From contig OY992834.1 of the NCBI GenBank assembly GCA_963921425.1, positions 9,717,271-9,781,270 of the forward strand: 64,000 nucleotides of DNA. Direction: 5' to 3'. This DNA is from Dryas octopetala (Eukaryota; Streptophyta; Magnoliopsida; Rosales; Rosaceae). Of this stretch, positions 1 through 17,175 are shown one piece after another (position 1 is the first letter of the stretch; each line of letters begins with the position of its first letter). A program made the translations under genes and the position numbers. The notes under the pieces are model-generated. The model saw only the letters and a program-made list of their open reading frames with translations, ran no database searches and was not told the DNA's origin.

Positions 1-2640
1 GTAGATTTTTTTTTTGGCCTGGAGACACTTTTTGTAGATTGATTATGTTAATTGCATGATTACAGTTACATAGGTGATCAAGTTTTCCCTTATGACAAGG
101 AAATAGGGAAAATTTGTAATTAGCTTGGTGTCCTATGCAATTATTGTCCAATCTTACTACATATATGAAAAAGGAGAAAGATGGTGAACTGGTGATATTG
201 CTGCACAATTTGTATATGAGAAAATAATACTCAAAGTGGAACGGAGCAGATTTTCTTACAACTTTTCTTTTCTTGTATGGGGGTTTGATGAACCCTACCC
301 TACCACGCATTTTATAAATTCGGACGCATTACCTATTTTGTAAATTTACTAAAAATTATTGTGGAGGCTTCCATCTTTAATTGTAGAATATTTTACCTTT
401 CACAACCATGATAAAGAGTTTGATTCTTATCATCTCCTCTCTTTTTTTGTTTGTTAATTTGGCCAGGGCATATCATCTCCCTCTAAACAAAAACAAATGG
501 AAAATCAACGGACCAAGAAATGCTTTTAAATACCATTTAGTCTTTTTGTAAATGTTGATCAATCAGAACATATAGCTAATGCTTGTTTCTGTCACTTAGT
601 TACATTTGATCTTAGCCAAAAGGCCAAGAAAGGTATATATTGTAAACTATATATTCCTTAATTATTGGTTATATTTGTCTTACATTATCATTTTAGATGA
701 AATGGGGAATCGACAACATACAACAAAAGTTTTCATAATGTTTTCTTGTTAAGTAATGATCCTCACCAACAAAAGTTCTAAACTAAAACATATTGTTTCG
801 CCCACATAGTATAAGCATGATACTCATGAAGAATTAATGAGTATTTCGTAGTTAAGGATCCTTCGGAACTTGGAAGAACTTGAAAGAGATATATTACCAC
901 CAAACAGTGGTGATCCTCTTTAGAGGTTACAAAACATTATTGCTCTTTGTTATACACTTATACCTTATGAAAAGAGGAAAAGGAACAAATGGTATCCATA
1001 ATGGTCATTTGCTTTTTTATTTTATTACATTTAATTTGTTTATGGCCATTTTATTATATTTAAATTTTGTATAGGACGAATTTGGGTCAGAATTAGGTGT
1101 GACTGTGTGAGTCGGATTTAGAACCTACCTGATGAATTTGGGTCATTTGCTTCTTTAGACAAACGCTTTTGCACTTGTCTTTGTGACTACGCTTGAAAAT
1201 GTTGATACATTCAATCATAAGTAATTATTTTGATTACAATTATACGTAACTTTCATCAATGAGGTTTGAATGTTTTGTGTTAAAAGAAACCTTACAAATT
1301 TATAACTCGTCTCATGTTTGTCTTTAACTAAATTCATATTAAATTAAATAATTTTTTTTTATGAGAAAATGGTGCAATAAAAAATGGAAGGTGATTTTCG
1401 TACTCCACTTTTGTTCGTTTACAATTTTTTATTATTTTATTATTTTTCATATCTATTTATTACTTATATCGGTTATATCTTATAATTTTTTTTTATTTAA
1501 ATCCTCACCCACACTCTCTGCATCAACCGTATGAGAGTATCCATATTTCAATTTGATAACAAATCAACGTGCACTATCACAATCATACTTTTAAAAATGA
1601 GTTGTTAAGACCGTTGCCCACCAAAACTGGCCGTTTGAGGTTTCATGGCCATATTCCAACAATTAATTATTGGGAAGAGTTTCCAATTCCTCAAGGTACA
1701 AAAGCAACTCCAAATTTTGTGAATAATTTTCTCAATTATTGATGGAGGCTTTTAATATACTATCATGGATAAGGGTTACAACTTACAAGGAATATGATTA
1801 ATACATCCACTGAGGATGTTGCTTTTAGATTTTGTTGAAAAGTTTCATCTTTTTTTTTTTCTTGATTAAATGAAAAGTATAAATAAATTGAATGAGGAAG
1901 TAATTCTCCTGGTTTGGGTTTGCCGGAACCATGCATATTCATCTCTTCTCCCAAACCCTCTTTTTTCAATTCTCATTTATTTGGTTGGAGAAACGTAAAT
2001 TTCGTAGTCCATAGAAGAAGAAGAGAAATATGAGAGGGAGCGGAGTGGATCAGAGGAGAGGAGGCAATTTTTGATTGGGAAAAGATGAAGAAATGAAGGA
2101 ATGAGAAATATGATATATTTGGAAATACAAGTAATAAATAAATATAAAAAATAATAATAAAATAGATTTTTTTTTTTAAGTCTAAAATGAAAATGAGCCA
2201 AGTGCTCAACACTATTCACCAAGCGTTCGAAAATTGCTACTGTATGATAATAATTATTTAAATCGCATAATATACCCGTGTTATATTGTTAGTAATTGTC
2301 ACTGTTTGCCTAATTAAAAAAAAAAAAAAACAGACCTAGTGCTCAACACAAATAATACGGAAAAAAATATAACGCGAGCTTTATTTGTAAAAAATTGACC
2401 TATTTATCATTGTAATTTTAAAAGTAAATTTATTTATCATTCAAATCTGTAAAATAGAATTTAAAATAATTTATTTTAATAAAATAAGAAAAGTGTAAAC
2501 GGAAAAAATTGAAGAGCAAAAATCGCCACCCATAAAAATAAAGGAATGGTTTGGGCCCTTAAGGCAATAAAAGAAAACAGTGGGGGCCATTGAGCAAATA
2601 AACAGAATCATTTATGACGCCCTAGCTTTAGCCAAATAGA
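1..2640. other. Intergenic, AT-rich, no gene seen
   Basis: No open frame here has splice context or family resemblance. The stretch holds poly-A/T runs and short AT-rich repeats. The only ORFs are short (60-80 codons) and low in complexity. Promoter elements of the helicase gene presumably lie at the right end, but I cannot pin a TATA box with confidence. Confidence 0.6.
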
Positions 2641-3084
2641 CGGTTAGAGCCTTACAGGAAGCAGTTCGTCAATTTTCTCTTCGCTTCTGTGTTTTCAAAA
2701 GCCTACAATGAATTCCCAATCCAACAATTAGTTCTAGAAAATCCCTCCATCTCTGTAGAGAAAAGGACACAAAGCCTTCAGATTTTTCTCGTTTTCGCCG
2801 AAGATCCGTACAGAAACTCCCCAATTTTCCCACAATTTACCACCCACCAAAACCCTAGCTTCCGTTTGATTTCATTCATTCTCTTAATCTGTAGCAATTT
2901 CCTTCTCATTTGTTTCTTCTCATCGAGCGCAGTGTATCTTTTCAATTTTGCGCTTGGTTTCGCTCCGATTTGCGATTACGATCCTGCCACCGACTGAAAA
3001 CCCTAGCTTGGTTCCTTTGAATTTTTTTGTTTCTTCTGAACTATTTAGAAACATTTTTAGGGTTTTAGGGTTTGAATCGTAGTG
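2640..3084 (+). promoter_or_regulatory. 5' leader of the helicase gene with telo-box motifs
   Basis: The 440 bases before the helicase start codon contain AAACCCTA-type telo-boxes near 2852 and 2999, and the reverse form (TTTAGGGTTT) near 3060-3072. Telo-boxes are established plant promoter/leader elements of translation-related and housekeeping genes. The transcript start is not visible; the leader assignment is inferred from distance and motif content. Confidence 0.45.
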
Positions 3085-8410
<5,326 letters not shown>

Positions 8411-9800
8411 CGGGTGGTGGAAATCATGCTGTGCTGTCAACAATGGTAAACATTTGTGTAACAAATTTATTCACATGTAACAAATTTTTCTCCAGACCCA
8501 GTTTCTTATGAAATTTTTAATGGCCATTTCTCCCCTTATGAAAAGTAACTAAAAATGACATGAAAAATAACCCTCGATTCCTTAAAAATTATAAAAAGAA
8601 GGCAGCCAGCCATGGCTGGCCTTTAAAAAATATAGCTTTTTGTTTAGTTTTAAACAAATAAAACAATTTAAACTTTAAGGATGCTTTGGGAATATGGTAG
8701 GGCCTGTAGGCTGTGTAGACTAATTTGTTTAGCGAATAGAATCACCCTTATTTCTATTTTGGTACCAATATATGGCTCACCCTTAGGAATGCAGAGTCAT
8801 TAGTGGTCCACCATCCAAAGTATGTCATTAACCGTGTACAGCAGTTCTTGATAATTTTTGGCCAAGAGAGGGATCCTTGTATGTTACGCATGTAGGTTTT
8901 ATCTGCTGGTAGTTTAATGAATATCAACACTGCAATTGGGAATTCTTTGTGGAAATTGAAAAGTTTGCTTTGCAACAGTTTGGAGTTCCTAGTTACTAAA
9001 TTCTCGAATTGTTTTGTTGAAGGTTTGCATTGTTATGATTTTTGATTGGTTTGGGAAAATTATTTCATGCAATTGATAATGCGTCTTTTTCTTTCTTATT
9101 TAGGGGTGATGGAGAGCTTTTGGTTGATGCTTGCCCCATGAAAAGCTTTATGAACGCCGAATTTTCATTGCCCTGCAACATTAATTGGACCTTAGAGAGA
9201 GTTCTAGAATGGCCTAACTGGGTCCAGCTCTGAACTGCTTTTGTTTTTATTAATAGACTGGTTTGTACAACTCACTGTTGTTTGAGTTTTTTTTTTTTTT
9301 TTCGAACTTCTGAAGGATAGCATGTCCAAGCAGGGGATAATGGAATCTCTGCTTCTTTCTATTTCTTTTTTAGCCCTCACCTCCATGCTCTCAATAGTTA
9401 ATGTATTTGACTGTTAACTTCTTGCAAGTCTCGTATCATTTCAAATGGAGTAGGCTGCAACTGTTATGTGACAATCGCTCGTGCTGCTTTTAGATTTTTC
9501 TTAGCATAATGTTTATCAACTAATGATTGTTCATGTATTGCACATAAAGGGGTTTTCTCTAATGCAAAATCATGTCTCTTGCCTCTGTTATATTATTATT
9601 AAACACTGGTACAAAATCATGCTGGGCAATAGCTTACCTTAATCTGTAAGTCATAACATAAGCTATGGTTGTTCCAATACATAATTGAACAATGTCAAAA
9701 GAAAAGTTCTTGATAGTGAAGGGTAGGCCACTCTATCTGCCCTGCACACCATTCAATCGGGGAAGACCCCATAGGAGTTTATGACTACAGTTTCCGGTTT
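8411..9800 (+). other. 3' flank / probable 3' UTR of the helicase gene
   Basis: No coding sequence is seen. A GTAAACA donor-like site at about 8444 and a CTTATTTAG acceptor-like site at about 9102 could bound a 3'-UTR intron, with a terminal exon from 9103. This is inference; transcript data would settle it. Confidence 0.3.
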
Positions 9801-10079
9801 GTGTTGTTGGGTGATGAGCACTTGATGTGGCCCTCTGGAGGAGTAGAATTACACACCCAGACTGCAAAACCTTCTCAATCAAATTACACGATTGGCATCG
9901 CCAACTTTAGTAATGCCACCCCACCCTTAAGTCCAATAATCTCCCCTACACTGTTTCAATTTTATATCTTTTGTGTACTCACACACACACGCATATTCTG
10001 ACATGCATAGAACACCAAATTTTTGGTGGTCCAGCCTTTTCAAATATTCGGAGAATAGCTCAACAATATACCACAACAA

Positions 10080-10190
10080 ACTATTCGACTTTGCAACTCT
10101 GCATCGTTGTCTTTTGGGTTGTGGAGGATCTAATTAAGTTGCATCGGTGTCTTTGAAGAAAAAAGGGTCATTGTTGAGTGTTGAGCACCC
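10080..10190 (+). repeat. Dispersed direct repeat R1, copy 1
   Basis: This block resembles 15960-16060 in the same orientation. Shared strings include CTTTGCAACTC, TCGTTGTCTTTTGGGTT, GGAGGA/GCTAA and GTCTTTGAAGAA. No coding content is seen, and between the two copies lie the PCNA-like gene and the FBD remnant. Confidence 0.6.
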
Positions 10191-10576
10191 TCTTTGTTTT
10201 TAAGTTTTCTTTATAATAATTTAAAGGATTAGGGTTTAATTTTTGGGTAATTTAAGTATAAGGTCAAAATGAGAAAGAAACTTAACTCATAGTCCACCCG
10301 GTCCAAAACTTAAGTCGCATGACAAATTTCTTACTAAGCGCTTGGCGGTAATGCAGCCTGCATCTGCAACCTAAAACTTGCCATGTGCAACCCAAAATTT
10401 GTAGATGCAAAATGCAGATGGAGGATGCAAATCCAAATGCATATGGAGAATGCATCTGCATCTGCTGAGTTATCGGCAAGGATATCGAGGGGCTCGGCAT
10501 ACGAGCACTCGTTACTCTTGCCGAGTAGTCGATAGCATTTACCTCCTCTAGACACGCGAATAGAATGATCTTTAGC

Positions 10577-10998
10577 TTAATTTTTTTAGATGGATTTTTT
10601 GTCCTAGGGAGTAATTTATGTTTAATTTTTTTTTTTGTAATAGTAGTCTCTATTATTAATTGTGCTAAGGGTAAATATTATGTACCATTAAAATGTTTTT
10701 ATAAAGAATAAACCTAAAGCTAAAAAGCAAAATCTCTACTACAACTACAACTGTACAAGTCAAAGTTAATCAAGGGCTGAACAAGTAGAAGTCGACCACA
10801 AGCAAAGTTTAATAAGAGAATGCTCCAATTAAATTATACAAGGGGTCAGTCAACATTAAAATTAGTCATGTGGGGTTCAAAAAACAAACAATATATGAGG
10901 TCTTTTCTAGAATTTCCCCCAAAATAAAACAAACAGGGGCCCAATAAAATCCCAAGCCCAAAAGTCACAAACCCTAAACAACCCATGCTTCATTGATG
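10577..10998 (+). repeat. ~420-bp direct repeat R2, copy 1 (left of the PCNA-like gene)
   Basis: From about 10716 this is nearly identical to 13650-13982. Shared strings include CTACAACTACAACTGTACAA, AGTCGACCACAAGCAAAGTT, TTCTAGAATTTCCCC and ACCCATGCTTCATTGATG. Homology decays towards the left end (10577). There are no clear TG...CA ends or primer-binding site, so it is not a demonstrated LTR. Confidence 0.8.
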
Positions 10999-11369
10999 AG
11001 AGAATTGACAATCGATAAGTCTCTTTTCTTGGCTTCATTGATTGCTTTGGTTTTTAACTTAATTGTTATCCGATATCAGCTTTGGCTTTCACAATGGATC
11101 AGTTGATATCTGATATCTGATATCAGTTTTGAAACACAGACTAACCGGAAGGGAGGCAATGGATATCGAAATAGTTGCAAATATATATATTTTTTTGGTA
11201 ATTAAAATTTCTTAGCCATAAAAGAAAATTTGATGACGACGAATGAACAAAGCCAAAAAGAAAGTTATTGGTCATGGAGGGAGTAGAAGTATAATTGTGC
11301 GCGTACGGACATTTAAGCATATGGCAAAGGACAATTGTTTATAATTCACCGTATCATCAAGTAGTAACT

Positions 11370-13001
11370 TCAGGGAAAGAGAATCATAAGTTCTCCCAGT
11401 GCATAATGATCCCCGACATCGTAGGACAATTTGGCCGGTCCTCCACCATTAGTACGGCCTTGCAAGCAAATTTCATCTTCAGCATCATCATCTACCCCTT
11501 GGATGGTGCACTGTCCATGCTGCACAACATTAAAACACTTAGAAAATCGAAATTGAAATGAAGATTAATTAGGACCAACATTAATTTGCTCAACATACCT
11601 TTGTCTTGAGAACAAGCTGCATATTTCCGGCAATGAACGTAACTCGATCAGCACTCACGTACGCATAAACTGAGGTACGTAGATGCATAAGATTTCATAC
11701 TTAGTTATTTCAAAATGGCATGTATCATAATTCATTTGTTTTAGCAAGTCTAAACCTGTTGCATGCCTACGGTACCATATGGCTAATAGAACAAATGATA
11801 AAGTACCTGCGGTCCCATAAGATACCAGATCCCTGATAAGCTCTGTGAACTGGTCCAAAGGAATCACAACAAATATGTTAAAATTCTCATCTAACCATTT
11901 GGGTATTTCATCATCGGACACCGCAGTAGAGTATTCAGTTAATGACAGTTCATACTCCTCGGAGTTACCGGCTGAGATTTCATTCAGCATTATTGTAATT
12001 ATAAACAAAGGATCAGAAACAATTAAGATAATGAGTACGTAGATATAATTAAGAACGCAAAAATGCAGATAGTTCATCAAATTTTGAACACATTTTATAA
12101 CAAACAATACAGAAATCAATGATATGCAGACAATGACACAAACCATCAAGCGTGCAACTGATAATCATATGTTAACTATGGAGCAGAAAATGAATGAAAA
12201 TGTTGAAGATGATGAAAAACTTAGAGAGAAATTCAGCTAGAGAGAATAGAAAGTGTTTGTTATTGACTGTGATGAATTACGTACACAAGAAGCTTAGAAT
12301 GGCTTTTATAACGATCAGAAGCAATTTACTCCTAACAGATTCTAATCAATGCTAACCATCAAAATTGACCATGAAATTTTTGTTTTTTGTTTTAGTAGTT
12401 TAAGCGTTGGTTTACTATGTTTAGTGATTTTGGAAATTATTAATTTGTCTCACACTAGTATTGCTTAATTTCTCATAATAAAAGGAGGACCCAATGTCCT
12501 CTCATAGTTATAAACCCAGCAACAAACCGTAAACTGATCGATAATCATAAATTGGAAAAAGAAACAAACCCCCATGAAATCTTAAGATCAAAATTCAAAA
12601 CCAGGCCAATAAATTAAAAGAAATGTGTAAAGATGGTACTGACCAGAATTCTCGAACACGATGTCAATATTGTTATGATCGTCACCCTCAGCAGGCCAAG
12701 TGAGATTAAGAGTATAAAGCTCATCCTCATTGGCGTCAATCAGAATATCGTACAACTCACGAAGATTAAACTGAAAACAGAACCTCGTCCTGTCGCATCT
12801 TCTCAAGTTATTGAACGCGCTCAGAGATGACATCTTCAGCGCTGCGACAGCATCTGGGTCCCGTGAGTTTGAGGCTACCAATGTCACATCTTCATCCCTC
12901 CGTGAGACGTAGAACGTACCCTGGTCCGCCATTTCAATCAAAGAAAACACAGCCTTTTGTAGAAGAACACGTCCTTGTGTGTTTGTATTGAACTCAAACA
13001 T
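11370..13001 (-). CDS. Highly diverged PCNA-like (sliding clamp fold) protein
   Basis: Exons on the minus strand are 12644-13001, 11807-11971, 11599-11669 and 11370-11519. They join in frame to 247 aa (PCNA is about 264). Resemblance to PCNA is collinear: an MFE-type start, hydrophobic spacing of the first beta-alpha-beta unit, an RCDR tetrapeptide at about residues 67-70 followed by FNLRELYDIL (PCNA: YRCDR then MNLNNMxKML), IDIVFEN at about 111-117 (PCNA: VTFMFES), FxxxIPLDQFTELIRDLVSYGTA in exon 2 (PCNA: [21 protein letters not shown]) and RVTFIAGN in exon 3 (PCNA: GVKFSTRGDIG). The last exon is unlike PCNA: it is acidic and lacks the LAPKIE tail. In known PCNA the interdomain loop carries LGIPE; here only DEIPKW is left. 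An upstream in-frame ATG at 13085 would add 28 residues, but the start at 13001 matches PCNA. It could be a diverged paralog under relaxed constraint. Clamp function is not shown. Confidence 0.7.
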
Positions 13002-13533
13002 GGTGGTGAAGAGTAAGAGAGAGAGAGATTTTCTGGTGGGAGAGATATGAATATTTCTTGCACGTACCTTGAAACAGAGCTGCAATGGTTGTTTGGTTAT
13101 ATATTTTTACAGACCTATTTCTGATTGCTAGCTATATATATATGTACCTCATGCATGTACCTTTTCTCCCAAATGCAACTCACACATAAAGCATATTTTT
13201 TTTTATCAATAGACTCTGCATGATACTCACAAGTCACACCTAAGGCTAGCATTGATTCTCCGCATGCATTTTGCGAGAGATGAATCGCGTGCAAATTAAA
13301 AAAACAGTTTACGGGACACCAATAATTAAGCAAAGATGGAGAAAGGGAATTATAGCTGGAGCTAATCAAGGCATGACTCTTGTCCATTTGGCATATATAT
13401 ACCACCTGTCACATGTCCAATATTATTAATTAGATGGTCAAAAAAATGAGCTGAAACGTACATATATATATATATATATATATATGCCTTGCTTGCTTGC
13501 ATTCTGTAATGTTGCTTACGTACGTGGATGTCT
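13002..13533. promoter_or_regulatory. Upstream region of the PCNA-like gene with TA repeat
   Basis: This holds the presumed promoter and leader of the minus-strand PCNA-like gene, including a GA-rich tract at 13016-13027 close to the start. A (TA)n microsatellite lies at about 13462-13486. No further ORF with support is seen. Confidence 0.4.
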
Positions 13534-13982
13534 ACCTAATTTTTTGAATGGGGTTTAATATATTATTCTATATAGTATCCATCTTTTAATAATTGTGCAC
13601 AAGGGTAAAACTGTCATTAGAATATTTTTCATAAAGAAAAAACCTAAAGCTAACGATTAAAAAAATCTCTATATATGTACTACAACTACAACTGTACAAG
13701 TCAAAGTTAATCAAAGGCTTAACAAGTAGAAGTCGACCACAAGCAAAGTTTAATAAGAGAATGCTCCAAATTATACAAGGAGTCAGTCAACATTAAAATT
13801 AGTCATGTGGGGTTCAAAAAACAAACAATATCCCCTCTTGTACCAAAAAAAAAAAAAAACAAACAATATATATGAGGTCTTTTCTAGAATTTCCCCTAAA
13901 ATAAAACAAACAGGGGCCCAATAAAATCCCAAGCCCAAAAGTCGTCACAAACCCTAAACAACGTACCCATGCTTCATTGATG
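13534..13982 (+). repeat. ~420-bp direct repeat R2, copy 2 (right of the PCNA-like gene)
   Basis: This is the second copy of the block at 10577-10998, same orientation. It carries a small extra insertion with a poly-A run near 13845-13870. Together the two copies frame the PCNA-like gene. Confidence 0.8.
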
Positions 13983-14139
13983 TAAAGTTGAAGAGCTTGA
14001 CCTTTATATCTTCATGTCGGACCGTTACGTGAAGGCTACTTTTCCGTTGTCGTTGCAGTGTGTGCAGGGCTAAATGAACTTATCGTTAAGGCTCTGTTTA
14101 GACAAGGTTTCATTCTAGCTAGAGCAATTACATGAGAAT

Positions 14140-14585
14140 TGTAATTTGGGTATACATCTAAGCAGATTGAAGGAAGATCTGGTTCCAGCAGTGGTGTCTC
14201 TTCTTAGAGGAATGCCAGCTAATTTAAATGCCTTGCACATAAAGTCGTGTAAGCCATCCAAAAAGGAGGCTAAATCTGATTCATCTGGGTTTGATATGGG
14301 ATATTGGAAACTGCAAAGCCTTACTTTTATCAATCAGCTCAAATAGGGCACTAATCACAATGTATTTCAACAAGCTATATATGGGCAAGCAATGACTTGT
14401 GGTCTACAATTGACCAAGAATATATATGTCACCCTATCATCAGATATGGGTTTGATATGGGATACTGGAAGCTGCAAATCCTTACTTTTATTAATCAGCT
14501 CAAGGAGGTAACAATTGAGCCTTCCAACGGATCTAATGAAATCGAATTTGCAAGGTATATATTCTCCAGCATGCTCCGAATTTGA
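14140..14585 (+). pseudogene. F-box/FBD (FBD-domain) protein remnant
   Basis: The reading frames include LTFINQLKEVTIEPSNGS followed by NEIEFARYIFS, which fits the FBD domain found at the C-terminus of plant F-box/LRR proteins. No F-box, LRR exon or intact start is present and stops interrupt the frame (TAG at 14344, TGA at 14583). A block encoding GFDMGYWKLQxLTFINQLK occurs twice (about 14288-14345 and 14448-14504). This indicates an internal duplication after loss of function. Confidence 0.55.
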
Positions 14586-14628
14586 ATAAAATGGTTATTC
14601 AAAACTAAAATACATATACATACATATA

Positions 14629-14662
14629 CAGAGACATGCAAGACTGGTTTTGCATGTCTCTG
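14629..14662. other. Perfect 13-bp inverted repeat (hairpin)
   Basis: CAGAGACATGCAA at 14629-14641 is exactly reverse-complemented by TTGCATGTCTCTG at 14650-14662, with an 8-base loop. It lies in non-coding sequence just downstream of the FBD remnant. It is too short for a canonical plant miRNA precursor. Confidence 0.7.
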
Positions 14663-14719
14663 TAGATCGATGGAACCTACCTTAATTACAAATCACACCC
14701 AACACACACCTTACAGCCT

Positions 14720-14764
<45 letters not shown>
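14720..14764. repeat. (CT)n microsatellite
   Basis: About 22 perfect CT dinucleotide units in intergenic DNA. Confidence 0.95.
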
Positions 14765-14766
<2 letters not shown>

Positions 14767-14957
14767 GTAACGTCTATAGAAGGGTCCAGTTAATACATCC
14801 ATGAACTTCGTACAGCTGGCCACTCTGCCCATCCGACCCTTTCATGGCAAACCAAGTTTCGGGCCGGGTCCAAGGTGTGTTCTCGCTTAACCTGTGTCTG
14901 TTTAACATCAAACACCATGTGCTGGAACTGGGTCGGCTTATAGATCCGGTTAGTAGG

Positions 14958-14984
14958 AATATATATATATATATATATATATAT
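14958..14984. repeat. (AT)n microsatellite
   Basis: Perfect AT dinucleotide run of about 12 units. It creates the repetitive YIYIYI ORF artefacts on the minus strand. Confidence 0.9.
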
Positions 14985-14999
14985 GGTACGTTCTTTTGC

Positions 15000-16182
15000 C
15001 ATCGAGTTGGATACTTGTGAAGTTGCATGTGATTAATTAGTAGTTGTTTTGTATATGGTATTGGTTCATGTTACATATATCTAAAAGCTAATGTTGGTCA
15101 CATTGTCCCCCAAAGTGCAGGTATTTGGCTATGGTTCCAATACCAAAAGATTGGAATGGGAGGTTTTGGGAAATTAGTAAGGTAAAATGAAATTTTCTTA
15201 GCCATTTAATGTTTCTAGCTTGAAGCTTTACCATTGTTAGTTTCTACACAATTTTAATAAGCAACCAGATAGGTCACTAGAGGGAGAAAAACTTGTACAG
15301 GCCTATGAGCGCATATACTGATCCTTTTATATTTGTCTGCATTACATATACAGCCACCCATTCTACCAAAGTTGTCACTGGTAGAGTATAATTACTGTAA
15401 TGCCATCGATCTTGAAATTTTTCGACCGGTGTTGATATTTCAAAAGCAATCTTGCATTGCCTAATAACAGTATTACCAACAATCTTCAATTTGATTGAAA
15501 ATTTAAAGCAGTGATCGAGAATTTTTATCTAAATGGTTAAAATTGATCTAAATTTTTGCGGGAATAATCCTTTAGCATGTAGTATAAGAAATCTCTTAAA
15601 TAAGCTAATTAATTTAAAGAATCTCTTAACAAAATCTCCTTGTATATATATATGATTAACTGTTTTTCGTTTATGACAATAAAAAAGAAATGTAGCTAGT
15701 TGAGGAATTTTTATTGAGACCATCAAATCCCAACTGCCCATCTTTCTAATAGAGGTGAGACTCATCCATGTGAGATCAACCCAAATGATGAGTTTTCACC
15801 TTCATTTAAAAAATGATCTACAAGCTGATTAATTAGTTAAGATGTTTCAAATGATTTTATTTGTATTAATTTGTCGGTTGTGATGATTTTGAAAATAGTC
15901 AAAGCAAATACCAAATGACGTGTCCTAGCTAAATTGATTTCCTCCTCTATCATTGGAGCTATTTAGCTTTGCAACTCCTCATATCGTTGTCTTTTGGGTT
16001 TTGGAGGAGCTAACTTTGCATCGTTGTCTTTGAAGAATATCCAGTGGCATATATTGAGTAACTAACTTACAAATTAACATATTATATTATATAATATCAT
16101 CATATCTACATATATATTTTTTCAACTTATAATGGTATATATTTTTATAAGTTAACGTACAAAATAAAAAAGAGTGATTCTA
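15000..16182. other. Intergenic, no gene seen; contains repeat R1 copy 2
   Basis: No supported coding sequence. The R1 block recurs at about 15960-16060 (see 10080-10190). The rest is AT-rich unique-looking DNA. Confidence 0.5.
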
Positions 16183-16191
16183 TATTTTTAT

Positions 16192-17144
16192 GGCTTAATT
16201 ATTGATTTACCACCCAACTTTTAAACTTTTCTTGTATTTTTTGATTTTTTGATTTTCTGATTTTTATAAACTTTAAAAATTAATTAAAAATAGCTTTGAA
16301 TTTAGAAAAATATACGAAAAATTCCTATTGACTTGTCTTAACTAGTACTAATTTACTATAGGGTCAAAATGCTAATTTTCCCTCTAAAAATTTCCAGAAA
16401 ATTTGGAAAGTCCAAATTTATTTTTATAAAATTAAAATATTTTAGACTCTTTGGAAATTCATAGGATAATCTCTCGAACTCTAAAAAATATGAGGTTTGC
16501 ACCGTTAGTCTTTTAAAAACTAACAATACCTTTCTTGTGAACACTTGCTACCCAAAAGACCTCTCGGTCTTTGAGGAAAATAAATTTCCCTATAAAATAA
16601 ATTCTAGAAAAATTCTAGAATTTCTGTAGAGTCTCGAAATAATTCTCTAAAATAGGCTTTTGGTAATTTTCAAAATATTTTTGAGAATTTTTCCAAGAGT
16701 TTACGAAAATTCTAGAATTTTTATTTAATAGAGGGAAATTTATTTTAATTTTTAGAAATAAATTTAGACTTTCTAATTTTTTTGGAAATTTTTAGAGGGC
16801 AAATTGGTATTTAACCTGATAGTAAATTAGTGCTAGTCAAGACAAGTTCGTATAAATTTTCTGTGTATTTTTCTGAGTTCAGAGCTATTTTTAATTAATT
16901 TTTAAAGTTTATAAAAATAAAAAAATTTGAAAGTAAAAGAAAAGATGTACGTGACACGTGGCGCACATCCAGCGCGCCACGTCAGCATTAACTGCCAGGT
17001 CATCATTTTTAACGGAATTGTTGACGGAACAAGGTAAAATGGGATACGAATGTAAGTTACAGGTGATAATCTGGGACAAAAAAACTTTCAGGTGGCAAAG
17101 TGAGAATGAGTTACAGTTTTAGGTGGTAAATTGATAATTATGCC
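16192..17144. mobile_element. Fold-back DNA transposon (Mutator-like MITE)
   Basis: The two halves are long inverted repeats of one another. The left end GGCTTAATTATTGATTTACC at 16192 pairs with the right end, whose reverse complement begins GGCATAATTATCAATTTACC. Pairing continues for several hundred bases; for example the 16265-16345 segment mirrors about 16835-16920. Flanks are TATTTTTAT (16183-16191) and TATTTCTAT (17145-17153), a 9-bp target duplication with one mismatch. A 9-bp duplication with long TIRs is typical of Mutator-like elements. There is no transposase, so it is non-autonomous. Confidence 0.8.
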
Positions 17145-17175
17145 TATTTCTATTACTAGAAAAAGAACACCTTAT

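Noticed and set aside
880..1074. 64-codon ORF
   Set aside because: AT-rich, isolated, no family pattern and no nearby exons.
3082..3084. Upstream start for the helicase
   Set aside because: It is GTG, not ATG. The ATG at 3085 fits plant initiation and the family.
10577..13982. LTR retrotransposon carrying the PCNA-like gene
   Set aside because: The repeats lack TG/CA ends, primer-binding and polypurine sites, and nothing retroviral lies between them. A plain direct repeat is the safer call.
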